Source: an uncultured Sulfitobacter sp.
GTDB taxonomy: Bacteria; Pseudomonadota; Alphaproteobacteria; Rhodobacterales; Rhodobacteraceae
Length of the DNA stretch: 64,000 nt
Reading direction: 5' to 3'
Assembly: GCA_905182645.1 (NCBI GenBank)
Contig: CAJJCJ010000008.1
Coordinates: 124,001 to 188,000, forward strand
Made by a program: the position numbers and the translations under genes. A model generated the notes under the pieces. That model saw only the letters and a program-made list of their open reading frames with translations. It ran no database searches and had not been told where the DNA came from. Each line of letters starts with the position of its first letter. Position 1 is the stretch's first letter. This document shows, one piece after another, positions 37,715-48,574 of this stretch.

Positions 37715-39313
37715 ATGTGGACTACACTTAAGGCGCATCACGCCGCCGTTTCGGACCGTCGGTTCGAGACCATGCTCGACACTGGCCGCGCTGCTGATTT
37801 TTCGGCCACCGCTGGCTATATGCGGTTGGATTATGCCAAGACGAATATCGATGCAGAGGGCCGTGCGTTATTGCTTGATCTGCTGAACCAAACTGGTGTT
37901 GCGGCCAAACGCGATGCGATGTTCACCGGCGACCCTATCAACGAAACCGAAGGTCGCGCCGTGCTGCACACAGCGTTGCGCAATCTGGATGGTGGACCTG
38001 TTGAAGTGGACGGCGCGGATGTGATGCCAGATGTGTTGGCGACGCTGGCCCGCATGGGTGAATTTGTGGAAGCTGTACGGTCTGGTGCATATGCAGGGCA
38101 GGGTGGCCGCATCACGGATGTCGTGAATATCGGGATTGGTGGATCTGACCTTGGCCCTGCGATGGGCGTGCTTGCGATGGCCCCATATCATGACGGGCCG
38201 CGCTGCCATTTTGTATCAAATGTGGATCCTGCGGATATAGCACAGGTATTGCGGTCTTGTGATCCGACGACGACCTTGGTGATTGTCGCGTCCAAGACGT
38301 TTACCACGATTGAAACCATGACGAATGCCCGCACAGCGCGCGCGTGGATGTCGCAAAAGGTAACGAATGTTGGTGCCCAATTTGTCGCGCTGTCGACGGC
38401 TGCTGATAAGACTGCTGAATTTGGCATTGATCCGTCGCGTGTGTTTGGTTTTGAGGACTGGGTTGGTGGTCGTTATTCTATGTGGGGGCCGATTGGCCTG
38501 TCGCTGATGGTTGCTATTGGTCGCGATGCATTTCATGCGTTTTTACGCGGTGCGCAGGCGATGGACGTGCATTTCCGCAATGCAGAATGGTCTGAAAACC
38601 TGCCTGCGCTGCTTGCGGTGGTCGGGATTTGGCATAATCAGGTCTGTGGCTATACGACCCGCGCTGTTTTGCCTTATGATAACAATCTCAGCCGCTTACC
38701 TGCCTATCTTCAACAACTTGAGATGGAAAGTAATGGCAAGGGTGTCAGCATGGATGGTGCTGATTTGCCGGTACCTTCTGGTCCTGTTGTTTGGGGCGAG
38801 CCTGGAACCAACGGTCAGCACGCGTTTTACCAATTGATCCACCAAGGCACCCGCGTGGTTCCCTGTGAGTTTTTGGTTGCGGCCCGTGGCCATGAGGATG
38901 CGTTGCATCATCAACACCAGTTGCTTGTCGCCAATTGTTTGGCCCAATCACAGGCGCTAATGAAGGGTCGTGATTTGGATGAGGCGCGTTCAAAAGTTGC
39001 CGATAAATTCGAAGGCGATGAATTGGAACGCCAAGCCCGCCACCGTGTATTTCCGGGGAACCGCCCGTCGGTTACTCTTGCCTATCCTCGGTTGACCCCG
39101 TTTGTTTTTGGGCAATTGATTGCGCTTTATGAACACCGCGTGTTTGTTGAGGGCGTTGTCTTAGGCCTAAATTCATACGACCAATGGGGCGTCGAGTTGG
39201 GCAAGGAATTGGCCACGGCGCTGCAACCAGTTGTCGAGGGTACGCAGTCTGCTGCTGGAAAAGATGGATCAACGGTTGGATTGGTTGATTTTTTGCAGGC
39301 CCACGGGGTCTAA
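37715..39313 (+). CDS. pgi: Glucose-6-phosphate isomerase
   Basis: Pgi interconverts glucose 6-phosphate and fructose 6-phosphate; in an organism using the Entner-Doudoroff route it mainly runs back toward glucose 6-phosphate. The 532-residue protein has two SIS domains: [40 protein letters not shown], the PGI signature segment [20 protein letters not shown] with the catalytic His, and [15 protein letters not shown] near the end with the catalytic Lys region. It follows pgl by three bases. A tRNA gene and a decayed gene lie convergent downstream, without a clear terminator between. Confidence 0.97.
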   Translation: MWTTLKAHHAAVSDRRFETMLDTGRAADFSATAGYMRLDYAKTNIDAEGRALLLDLLNQTGVAAKRDAMFTGDPINETEGRAVLHTALRNLDGGPVEVDGADVMPDVLATLARMGEFVEAVRSGAYAGQGGRITDVVNIGIGGSDLGPAMGVLAMAPYHDGPRCHFVSNVDPADIAQVLRSCDPTTTLVIVASKTFTTIETMTNARTARAWMSQKVTNVGAQFVALSTAADKTAEFGIDPSRVFGFEDWVGGRYSMWGPIGLSLMVAIGRDAFHAFLRGAQAMDVHFRNAEWSENLPALLAVVGIWHNQVCGYTTRAVLPYDNNLSRLPAYLQQLEMESNGKGVSMDGADLPVPSGPVVWGEPGTNGQHAFYQLIHQGTRVVPCEFLVAARGHEDALHHQHQLLVANCLAQSQALMKGRDLDEARSKVADKFEGDELERQARHRVFPGNRPSVTLAYPRLTPFVFGQLIALYEHRVFVEGVVLGLNSYDQWGVELGKELATALQPVVEGTQSAAGKDGSTVGLVDFLQAHGV

Positions 39314-39349
39314 AGTTTAGCGGCAGTAATCCGTATTTTCGGATGAAAC

Positions 39350-39423
39350 TGGAGCGGGTAACGAGAATCGAACTCGTAACTGAAGCTTGGGAAGCTTTCG
39401 TGATACCTTTTCACCATACCCGC
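39350..39423 (-). tRNA. tRNA-Gly (anticodon CCC)
   Basis: The minus strand folds as a full cloverleaf: acceptor stem GCGGGTA/TACCCGC, D stem GTGA/TCAC, anticodon loop TTCCCAA (anticodon CCC), T arm ACGAG-TTCGATT-CTCGT, discriminator T and an encoded CCA. The anticodon stem has an A-C mismatch at its outermost pair (27-43). The length is 74 bases with the CCA. It reads GGG glycine codons. Confidence 0.93.
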
Positions 39424-39479
39424 AGTTCCGCCTTCATTACTGCCGTGCTGCGTATTGGTCAAGCGATCAAAGGCCCATT

Positions 39480-40268
39480 TTACGGCGCAATGCCATTTTG
39501 AATTGGCGCTTCGATAAGCCGGTTGAGGACTGCGGACAGGCCCAAGCTGAGCAACGTTGCGACGGCGAAGACGCCCCAAACTTGCCAGACGGTTGCGTGT
39601 GCCAATGCATCGGGTTGTGTGCTGCGAAATGCGACGATGGCCCCGACGAGAATAAGCGGCATGTGAAACAGATAGATGCCCATGATGTTGCATGAAATCA
39701 TGGCCCAAGGGCCCCTGATCACAGGGTTTGTGCCGCCAGTGCCACAAACCTGACTGCGAGGCTGATAACGATGGCGATGCAAAGCCATAGCATCGGGCGC
39801 TTTAGGTGCATCAGGCCCCAGATGATTGCAGGCAGGCAGATATACCATTGACCTGCCAACGGGCACGATTGCCTTGCCTGTGAGCAGGAATTGAACAAAG
39901 CTTGCGGCCAAGAAAACGTCGGTGAGTGTGTCTTTTTGTGCGACTGCAAAGATGATGATTGCGACGTAATACAGCGGGATAATACGTGACACGCGGCGGA
40001 TGTAATATGCGCGTATGTCTATGGTGCCGGTTTGGCCAAATTCTGTATCAGGCCGAGGCTGAGTAGATATGCCGAAACCATAAATATGACATCAACTCCA
40101 AAGAGTTGCTATGTGAAGTTCATCCAGAATGGATAGCGTGACAGCACCGCTGGTAAGTCCTGTTGGGGAACAAAACGAATGATCCCATGCAGCACATGGA
40201 AGAGTACGACATGTGCAATCGCGATGCTGCGCATCAGATCAAGGATTTGGTTGCGCTACGTCGTCATT
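39480..40268 (-). pseudogene. Acyltransferase 3 (OafA-like) membrane protein, decayed
   Basis: The minus strand carries an integral-membrane O-acyltransferase in pieces. ATG at 40268 is followed by an in-frame stop three codons later, then RNQILDLMRSIAIAHVVLFH, typical of the family N-terminus (DxLRxxAxxxVxxxH). Further stops occur after YPFWMNFT and after LAKPAP. The frame changes near 39860 and again near 39730, where NIMGIYLFHMPLILVGAIVA and the end RLIEAPIQNGIAP follow. At least three stops and two frameshifts mark a long-dead gene. The intact protein would have modified a surface polysaccharide. Its start overlaps the end of the ASKHA gene, so it was once the next gene of that operon. 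Confidence 0.82.
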
Positions 40269-40273
40269 TGTTT

Positions 40274-42322
40274 TTACTCAGCACTTGGCTTGCGCCTGCG
40301 TCTGCGGCCACCGCCTTCACCACCACCGCCTGTGTTGTGGTTCACGTCGGGCAGGGTCACGATGGACTTGAGGATCGGGAAGGGTTCGACCGCGTTTGGG
40401 ATCGCCGAGGCGTTTACAAAGTGTTCTTGGAACCGTGGCTCAAGCGCCGTTTCGATTTTGTGGATGTCATGTACGGTCGCCTCGATCTCGGTGCGCGCGT
40501 CGCGGTTAAGAAGGGCGATCCGTGCGCCTGTGCCAGCCGCGTTGCCTGCCGATGTCACCTTATCAAGCGGCGCGTCTGGGATCATGCCGAGCACCATCGC
40601 GTGTTTGGGGCTGATGTGCGCCCCAAATGCGCCCGCAAGCACGACGCGGTCAACGCTGTCGACCTCGAATTTGTCCATAAGCAGACGTGCGCCGGAATAA
40701 AGCGCCGCCTTGGCCATTTGGATTTGCCGGATGTCGACGTTTGTTACAGTGATCAGCGGTCCGCCGTCTGCGGTGCCATCGTACACAAGGTAGGAATTGG
40801 TGCGTCCTTCGGGGAAGCAATTGGGTGATCCGGTCTGTCCGGCTGATCCTATTAATCCGGGCGCATCGACGATGCCCGCCATGCGCATTTCAGCAACGAT
40901 TTCGATGATGCCAGAGCCGCAGATACCGGTGACGCCAGTGCGGGCTGTTTCTTTTGCAAAACCTTCTTCGGTGTTCCAAAGATCGCAGCCGATCACCTTA
41001 AAGCGCGGCAGTTTTGTGATCGGGTCGATTTCGACACGCTCAATTGCGCCGGGGGCTGCCCGTTGGCCGCTGCTGATCTGCGCGCCCTCGAATGCGGGAC
41101 CCGTGGGTGATGAGCAGGCCAGCACCTTTTCTTTGTTTCCCAGTAGGATTTCGGCGTTGGTGCCGACGTCGACAATCAAAACGAGGTCTTCGGATTTGTC
41201 GGGGGCTTCGGACAAGGCAACGGCTGCTGCGTCTGCGCCGACGTGCCCTGCGATACATGGCAGCAGATAAACCCGCGCGGATGGGTGCAGGTTTAGGTCC
41301 AACTCAATTGCCCGCAGCGACAGGGATTCTGACGTGGCCAGCGCAAAGGGTGCTTGCCCCAACTCGAACGGGTCGATCCCAAGAAACAGGTGGTGCATCA
41401 CGGGGTTGCACACAAACACAGCGTCCACGATCAGGTTGCGGTCAATCTCGGCCTCGGATGCGATTTGTACGAACAGCGCATTCATGCCCTCGCGCACTGC
41501 AGTGGTCATCTCGTCGGCACCATTCGGGTTCATCATGCCGTAGCTGACGCGGCTCATCAGGTCTTCCCCGAAGCGGATTTGCGGGTTCATGATGCCTGAT
41601 GATGCAACGACATCGCCTGTTTGCAGATCGCACAGGTGGGCCGCGATGGTGGTGGAGCCTAGGTCAATGGCGAGTCCATAGATGGTACCTTCGTAATATC
41701 CCGGCCAGACCTGCATGATGCGCGGGCTGAAGGTGTCGTCGCCCAAATGCACAGCACAGGTGACTTTCCAGTCGCCTTTGCGCAGGGCAGGTTGCAGGGA
41801 TTTGAGTACGCCAAGGTCGGCTTCTAGTTCGGGTAGATCCCAGTCTTTGCGCAACGATTTGATAAGTCGTTCCAGATCGCCGGACGGTTCGTGCATGTCG
41901 GGTTCTTGGACTTCGACGTAATACAACCTCGTTGACGGGTTCATCGTGATGTCGCGGGCCTCTGCGCGTTTGCGGACCACTTGTTTGTGGACTTGGCTTT
42001 CGGGTGGCACGTCGACGACGATGTCGTTTTGTACAGTGGCTTGGCAGCCCAAGCGCCGGCCTTTGGGCAGACCTCGGATCGTGTCATAACGTTCTTCGAC
42101 AGAGTTCCACGGCGAAAGTGCGTTTTCGTGAACTGTCACACCATGTTTTGAGAATTCGCCGTAGGACGGTGTGATTTGGCACTTAGAGCAGATGCCGCGT
42201 CCGCCGCAGACGCTGTCGAGGTCCACGCCGAGCTGCCGCGCTGCTGTTAGGATTGGTGTGCCGACGGGGAAGTTGCCGCGCTTGCCGGAGGGTGTGAAAA
42301 TCACAAGTGGATCGTTGCTCAT
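40274..42322 (-). CDS. ASKHA-domain ferredoxin protein (corrinoid reductive-activation type, DUF4445)
   Basis: This 682-residue protein combines an N-terminal [2Fe-2S] ferredoxin (residues about 5-90, with VCGGRGICSKCQITP as three of the four cluster Cys) with a middle linker. A C-terminal ASKHA ATPase-like domain includes YGLAIDLGSTTIAAHLCDL as the phosphate loop and VDVGTNAEILLGNKEKVLAC. Proteins of this kind (RamA/RACo types) use ATP to reduce inactive Co(II) corrinoid proteins back to Co(I) in methyl-transfer systems. The start at 42322 has an ATG and fits the ferredoxin. The window also holds a methyl-THF:corrinoid methyltransferase and MetF at 57.7-59.8 kb, which could be functional partners. 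It may be divergently expressed from guaB. Confidence 0.9.
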   Translation of the reverse strand: MSNDPLVIFTPSGKRGNFPVGTPILTAARQLGVDLDSVCGGRGICSKCQITPSYGEFSKHGVTVHENALSPWNSVEERYDTIRGLPKGRRLGCQATVQNDIVVDVPPESQVHKQVVRKRAEARDITMNPSTRLYYVEVQEPDMHEPSGDLERLIKSLRKDWDLPELEADLGVLKSLQPALRKGDWKVTCAVHLGDDTFSPRIMQVWPGYYEGTIYGLAIDLGSTTIAAHLCDLQTGDVVASSGIMNPQIRFGEDLMSRVSYGMMNPNGADEMTTAVREGMNALFVQIASEAEIDRNLIVDAVFVCNPVMHHLFLGIDPFELGQAPFALATSESLSLRAIELDLNLHPSARVYLLPCIAGHVGADAAAVALSEAPDKSEDLVLIVDVGTNAEILLGNKEKVLACSSPTGPAFEGAQISSGQRAAPGAIERVEIDPITKLPRFKVIGCDLWNTEEGFAKETARTGVTGICGSGIIEIVAEMRMAGIVDAPGLIGSAGQTGSPNCFPEGRTNSYLVYDGTADGGPLITVTNVDIRQIQMAKAALYSGARLLMDKFEVDSVDRVVLAGAFGAHISPKHAMVLGMIPDAPLDKVTSAGNAAGTGARIALLNRDARTEIEATVHDIHKIETALEPRFQEHFVNASAIPNAVEPFPILKSIVTLPDVNHNTGGGGEGGGRRRRRKPSAE

Positions 42323-42452
42323 TTTAAGCCTTATCAATTGAGTTACCGCAACCTTACCGGATTGATCGCATGGTGAAAGACCGAACCCGTCACAAGTACG
42401 CCTAACAGCGGCATTTTGGGGCTAGTGTCGCGGGCATATCCGTGCGAGATGA

Positions 42453-43940
<1,488 letters not shown>

Positions 43941-43979
43941 CATTATGAATGTGTTGTGCCGCGTTATTAAGGTGATCAA

Positions 43980-45158
43980 ATGACCCCAGCAGCAAGATAT
44001 GCGGCGGCGATTGATGTGCTTGATCGCGCTGCTGACGGCCAGCCCGCAGAAAAAGCCCTGACTGCATGGGGTCGATCAAATCGCTATGCCGGATCTAAGG
44101 ATCGGGCAGCGGTGCGCGATCACGTTTATGATGTTTTACGGCAGAAACGGTCAGTTGCCTACCTTGGTGGCGGGACAACTGGTCGTGCATTGATCCTTGG
44201 TTTGTTGCGTTCGCAAGGTGCTGATCCCAACGATGTTTTTGGAAGTGGCGGGTACGGCCCAGACGCGCTTTTGCCGGACGAAACACATATTCCTTCTGGT
44301 GAGATGGATGACCCTGTTGCGTTAGATTTACCCGACTGGCTTTGGCCAATTTGGGCCGCTGACCTTGATGATTTGGCGGTTTCATCTGCGCATATTTTAC
44401 AGTCACGCGCCCCTATCGCATTGCGGGTAAATTTACGCCGTGGGTCCATCGCCGCAGTGCAGACGTCACTGGCTGCAGAGGGCATCGAAACATGCACGGT
44501 GGCAAGTGTTCCAACGGCGTTGTTGGTGACGCAAAACGCCCGACGTGTCCGTCAGTCACAGGTATTTTCACAGGGGCTTTGTGATCTGCAGGACGTGTCG
44601 TCTCAGCAAGCGGTCGCAAAATTGACCATTCCTGCAGGTGCGCGTGTTTTGGACTATTGCGCAGGCGGCGGCGGCAAAGCACTGGCGCTTGCTGATATGC
44701 ATGATGCAACCATAACCGCCCATGATATTGCACCTGAACGCACGGTCGATATAGCGCCGCGTGCGGATCGTGCAGGCGTCGCAATTGAGGTCTTACGGAC
44801 ACAAGATTTGGCCTCTCAATCACCGTTTGAAGTAGTGTTCTGTGATGCCCCATGTAGCGGAAGCGGAACATGGCGCCGCACGCCGGAATCGAAGTGGACC
44901 ATTGATCAGGGTAAGTTAAATAACTTCAACGTACTGCAGGGTGAAGTTATCATGAACGCATCGCGCTATGTGGCACGTGACGGCATACTAATTTATGCGA
45001 CTTGCTCTGTCTTGAGGTCAGAGAATATTGACGTCGTAAATGCGTTCTTGACCCGTTGTCCTAAATGGACGTGTTTATCCGTGTCGCAGCGATTTCCTGA
45101 CGCGACAGGCGACGGATTTTTCTTTGCTGTTTTACAGAATGCAAAAAACAACCTATGA
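43980..45158 (+). CDS. RsmB/NOL1/NOP2-family rRNA cytosine-5 methyltransferase
   Basis: This 392-residue SAM-dependent RNA m5C methyltransferase has the SAM-binding start VLDYCAGGGGKALALADMHD, the motif IV block VVFCDAPCSGSGTWRRTPES with one catalytic Cys, and the second Cys in ILIYATCSVLRSEN. The N-terminal 140 residues are a shortened RsmB-like region without a clear NusB domain. It follows guaB on the same strand, as in many Rhodobacterales. The target is probably 16S rRNA, but the exact base is not evident. A perfect hairpin follows the gene. Confidence 0.92.
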   Translation: MTPAARYAAAIDVLDRAADGQPAEKALTAWGRSNRYAGSKDRAAVRDHVYDVLRQKRSVAYLGGGTTGRALILGLLRSQGADPNDVFGSGGYGPDALLPDETHIPSGEMDDPVALDLPDWLWPIWAADLDDLAVSSAHILQSRAPIALRVNLRRGSIAAVQTSLAAEGIETCTVASVPTALLVTQNARRVRQSQVFSQGLCDLQDVSSQQAVAKLTIPAGARVLDYCAGGGGKALALADMHDATITAHDIAPERTVDIAPRADRAGVAIEVLRTQDLASQSPFEVVFCDAPCSGSGTWRRTPESKWTIDQGKLNNFNVLQGEVIMNASRYVARDGILIYATCSVLRSENIDVVNAFLTRCPKWTCLSVSQRFPDATGDGFFFAVLQNAKNNL

Positions 45159-45184
45159 TTGTTACGTGGATGTTGGTCGGTCGC

Positions 45185-45212
45185 TAATTTTGGACGTGTT
45201 CATCCAAAATTA
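45185..45212. promoter_or_regulatory. Perfect 10-bp inverted repeat between the methyltransferase and cckA
   Basis: TAATTTTGGA and TCCAAAATTA form an exact 10-bp inverted repeat around an 8-base centre (CGTGTTCA), 27 bases after the methyltransferase stop and 46 before the cckA start. It could be a weak terminator or a protein operator; there is no T tract beyond the stem. Confidence 0.6.
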
Positions 45213-45258
45213 ACTGGTTCTGCTTCATATCAAGCTGCGGATCACGGGGAACGTAAAA

Positions 45259-47595
45259 GTGCATAGTGCGGAAAATGGCGAGGGCGAGATCAACGCGAAG
45301 GTGCCGATCTGGCGGGTGACCGCGATAGTGTTTGTCGTGGCCGCCGTTTGCCTTTCAGGTTTTTTTTGGTCACCAACCGCCCTATTGCAAGGGTTGTTTG
45401 TTGCAGGTGGCGTGACCGTTGTTTGTTTTGCAGTAGGTATTATTTGGATAGAGGGAGCTGGAATTAAACGAATTGATCCAGCCCGCGCCGCGATGAAAAA
45501 AGTTGTAGAGCACGATCCTGACCATGCATTCCTGACCGACGCTGATGGAAACGTTGTTGCATGGAATAAACATGCGTCAGACAAATTTGGGGATGTAGAA
45601 GGCAAAAGCATTGGTGGTCTATTCACTTCGATTCTCGTAAATCCCGATGCTGCGTTATTTCGGCTTTTGGAGGATGCTGACACCTTCGGTTCCGGAAAAG
45701 AAGATATCGTCACGCGTGGTGGTCACTATCGGTTGATATTAACCAAAGTGGGTGAAGAAACTTATCTTTGGCGGTTAGAGGAAACAGGGAAGACCAAAAA
45801 GCCGGGCCTGCGCGATAGCGACTCGCTATTAATCCCTTTGCTTTCAATTGGGTCGCGAGGTGCCGTGTTATTTGTGAACGAAGCTTGTCGTGCATTTCTA
45901 GGGTATCGTCCAAAATCAATAAACAACGTGTTTGGCGACACGACATTACGAAGCGGGCAGACGCATTGCGTTGCCGCATCGTCGGGGGACGTCAATGTGA
46001 CGGCGGCGGTCGTCGATGGTGTTACTGGGCGCAAAGAAGTATACTTAATCCCAAGTGACGTCGATCTTGGTCCGTGCGAGCTATCTACCGAGTGGGACGC
46101 GATAGAAGACCTTCCTGTTCCATTGCTCAAAATTTCATCTGATGGAGCTGTGCTTGCTTCAAATCGAGAAGCACGCAGTTTGTTGGGAATCGCGACGACC
46201 GATGGCAAACGTGTTGGCGATATGCTTGACGGATTGGGGCGACCGATTGGCGATTGGTTGCGTGAAGCGATCGATGGACGTGGCGGCTATGTTTCGCAAT
46301 TTCTGCGTGGGCGCGGTGATCATCACGATACGTTTGTTCAGGTCACGCTGAATACTGCAGGCGGATCGAGGGATCCACATTTGATAGCTGTTCTGAATGA
46401 CGTGACAGAGTTAAAGACGCTTGAAGCACAATTCGTACAAAGTCAAAAAATGCAGGCGATTGGCCAGTTGGCCGGAGGCGTTGCGCATGATTTCAACAAT
46501 CTGTTGACCGCGATATCGGGTCATTGCGACCTGTTGCTGCTGCGACATGATCACGGTGACCAAAATTATGGCGATCTTATTCAAATTCATCAAAATGCAA
46601 ATCGCGCAGCAAGCTTAGTCGGTCAATTGCTTGCGTTTTCACGCAAACAGAACCTGCAACCCGAAGTTATGGACTTGCGCGATACCCTGTCGGATTTGAC
46701 ACATCTTCTAAATAGATTGGTTGGTGAAAAAAGTTATTTTAACTCTGTCGCACGCGCAAGATCTTGAACAAATTAAAGCGGATAAGCGTCAACTCGAACA
46801 AGTTCTGATGAACCTTGTGGTCAATGCGCGTGACGCAATGCCGGGCGGCCGTGAAATTCGTGTTGTGACCCAGAATGTGACCTATCTTGAACAGTTGGAG
46901 CGTGACCGTGCGATCGTTCCGCCCGGCGATTATGTTTTGGTCAAGGTCACTGATGAAGGGCACGGAATTCCGCCTGAGCGGTTGCCCAAGATTTTCGAAC
47001 CGTTCTATACGACCAAACGAACGGGCGAGGGGGCAGGACTAGGGCTTTCTACGGCTTATGGCATTGTTAAGCAGACTGTGGGTTCATTTTTGCCGAAAGT
47101 GAAGTTGATCGTGGCACCGAGTTTTCACTGCTTTTTCCCGCTCTTGAAGTCACTGTGGCGCCCGCCCCGAAACCTGCACCGGCTTTGCCCAAGCCGCTTA
47201 CTGGCTTAGACGAAGGCGTTGTATTGTTGGTTGAAGACGAGGCGCCAGTGCGTGCTTTTGCATCGCGCGCATTGCGATTGCGTGGATACACCGTGCTCGA
47301 GGCGGACTGTGCGGAAACTGCATTATCAATGTTGACCGACCCTGACTTAAGCGTCGATATTTTCGTGACGGATGTCATCATGCCAGAAATGGATGGGCCG
47401 ACGTGGGTCCGCGAAGCCTTGTCTGACCGCCCCGATACGCAGGTGGTTTTTGTATCGGGCTATGCTGAGGATGCATTTGGAGATGAGAGTAATCTGGTAC
47501 CCAATTCGGTATTTCTACCAAAGCCGTTTTCGCTAAATGATTTGACGGTCACAGTGCACGCACAGCTTGAGCGTGGAAGAGCGGGTATTCAGTGA
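45259..47595 (+). pseudogene. cckA: CckA-type hybrid histidine kinase, two frameshifts
   Basis: CckA feeds the CtrA phosphorelay that controls motility, gene transfer agents and cell cycle in alphaproteobacteria. The start is a GTG at 45259. Frame 1 has two membrane helices (WRVTAIVFVVAAVCLSGFFW, LLQGLFVAGGVTVVCFAVGI), PAS-like domains (about 90-390) and the HisKA box VAHDFNNLLTAISGHCDLL. A run of six A at 46728-46733 has one base too many, moving to the frame with the N box (LEQVLMNLVVNARDAMPGG) and GEGAGLGLSTAYGIVKQT. Near 47078 one base is missing, and the last frame holds VLLVEDEAPVRAFASRAL with the receiver Asp in VDIFVTDVIMPEMDGP. All catalytic residues are present, so the lesions are recent or artefacts. 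Confidence 0.87.
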
Positions 47596-48563
47596 TCAGA
47601 GAGTGCGACAAGATGGGTGGCTGATCCGGTCAGTGCGGCGTAGTCATCTTCGATGACGCTAACGCGGAAATTGCCCATGAAACCAGAAAAGCGTCCTTTG
47701 TCCCGAAACGCGTCGCCGAATCCGAATTCTGTCAGGAAGGGTGCAAATGCGCGGGCAACACCGCCTACGAGATAGACGCCACCGAATGGCAACTGAATAA
47801 GCGACAAATTTCCGCAAACAGTCCCGAGAATTTGCGTGAACACTTGAGCGGCTTCTGTCGCGCGCGGGTCGGATCCATCGGCGCAGGCAGCCATGATATC
47901 TTTTGCTTTGGCTTCTGCGGATATTCCGACTTCTTCGCCAAGGAATGCATAGACCCTTTCAAGTCCACGCCCTGATAACACGTCTTCAACAGCCGGGAAT
48001 CCGTGGGCGTTGGACACAAATTGACACAAGCGCAATTCGCGTTCTGTGCGGATCGGCAGGTTTGCATGCCCGCTCTCAGACGGGGTAACAAGCCGGCCTT
48101 TATCCGTGTCAAAAACAGGTGCCGCATTAAAACCTGTGCCAACACCAACAACCAACCGCGCTGCATTTGGAAGCCCTGTTGGGCCGTCGATAATTGTGCG
48201 GATATTGGCGTCGTCAAGATAACCAAGTGCGTGACCTTGCGCCTGTAAATCATTTAAAATTGCGACGGTTTCCGCCTTGGTCGCACGCGCTAGCGTGTCT
48301 TTGTCGATCGTCCAATTGAGGTTCGTCATCGTGGCGCGTCCGTCACGCACGGGACCTGCGACTGCGACACATGCCGCTATTGGGTCAACGCCACCTTCGT
48401 CATCGATATAGCGCCGCAAAACAGTTTCAAGCCCAGGGTAGTCTGCGTTTGAGTAACGCCGGATCGTTTCGCCAAGGATTTGACGTCCGTCGGCCAACGC
48501 CACCCGCGTGTTGGTGCCGCCGATATCAGCAACGAGCGCGTATTTGTTCTTTGGATGGATCAT
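47589..48563 (-). CDS. glk: Glucokinase
   Basis: Glk phosphorylates glucose with ATP. The 324-residue protein is of the E. coli Glk family rather than the ROK group. It starts KYALVADIGGTNTRVALADG (phosphate loop) and has ACVAVAGPVRDGRATMTNLN, ARLVVGVGTGFNAAPVFDTD and SGRGLERVYAFLGEE. It stands 11 bases after bglA on the same strand and shares its direction with bglA and aglR, so glucose set free by BglA and AglA inside the cell is phosphorylated here and passed to zwf or pgi. The stop overlaps the cckA end by seven bases. Confidence 0.94.
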   Translation of the reverse strand: MIHPKNKYALVADIGGTNTRVALADGRQILGETIRRYSNADYPGLETVLRRYIDDEGGVDPIAACVAVAGPVRDGRATMTNLNWTIDKDTLARATKAETVAILNDLQAQGHALGYLDDANIRTIIDGPTGLPNAARLVVGVGTGFNAAPVFDTDKGRLVTPSESGHANLPIRTERELRLCQFVSNAHGFPAVEDVLSGRGLERVYAFLGEEVGISAEAKAKDIMAACADGSDPRATEAAQVFTQILGTVCGNLSLIQLPFGGVYLVGGVARAFAPFLTEFGFGDAFRDKGRFSGFMGNFRVSVIEDDYAALTGSATHLVALSDH

Positions 48564-48574
48564 AACCGTGGCCT

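Noticed and set aside
39350..39423. tRNA-Gly as an integration site for a mobile island
   Set aside because: No integrase gene and no direct repeat of the tRNA 3' end were noticed nearby; the adjacent decayed gene is an ordinary acyltransferase.
40163..40828. 221-codon plus-strand ORF opposite the ASKHA gene
   Set aside because: It is a mirror of the ferredoxin-ASKHA reading frame and of the acyltransferase relic, with no ribosome site or similarity.
46728..46740. Six-A run in cckA as a -1 programmed frameshift site
   Set aside because: The downstream frame is reached by skipping one base forward, not by slipping back one, and no stop-proximal stimulatory structure is evident. Recent mutation, sequence error or transcript slippage are simpler.
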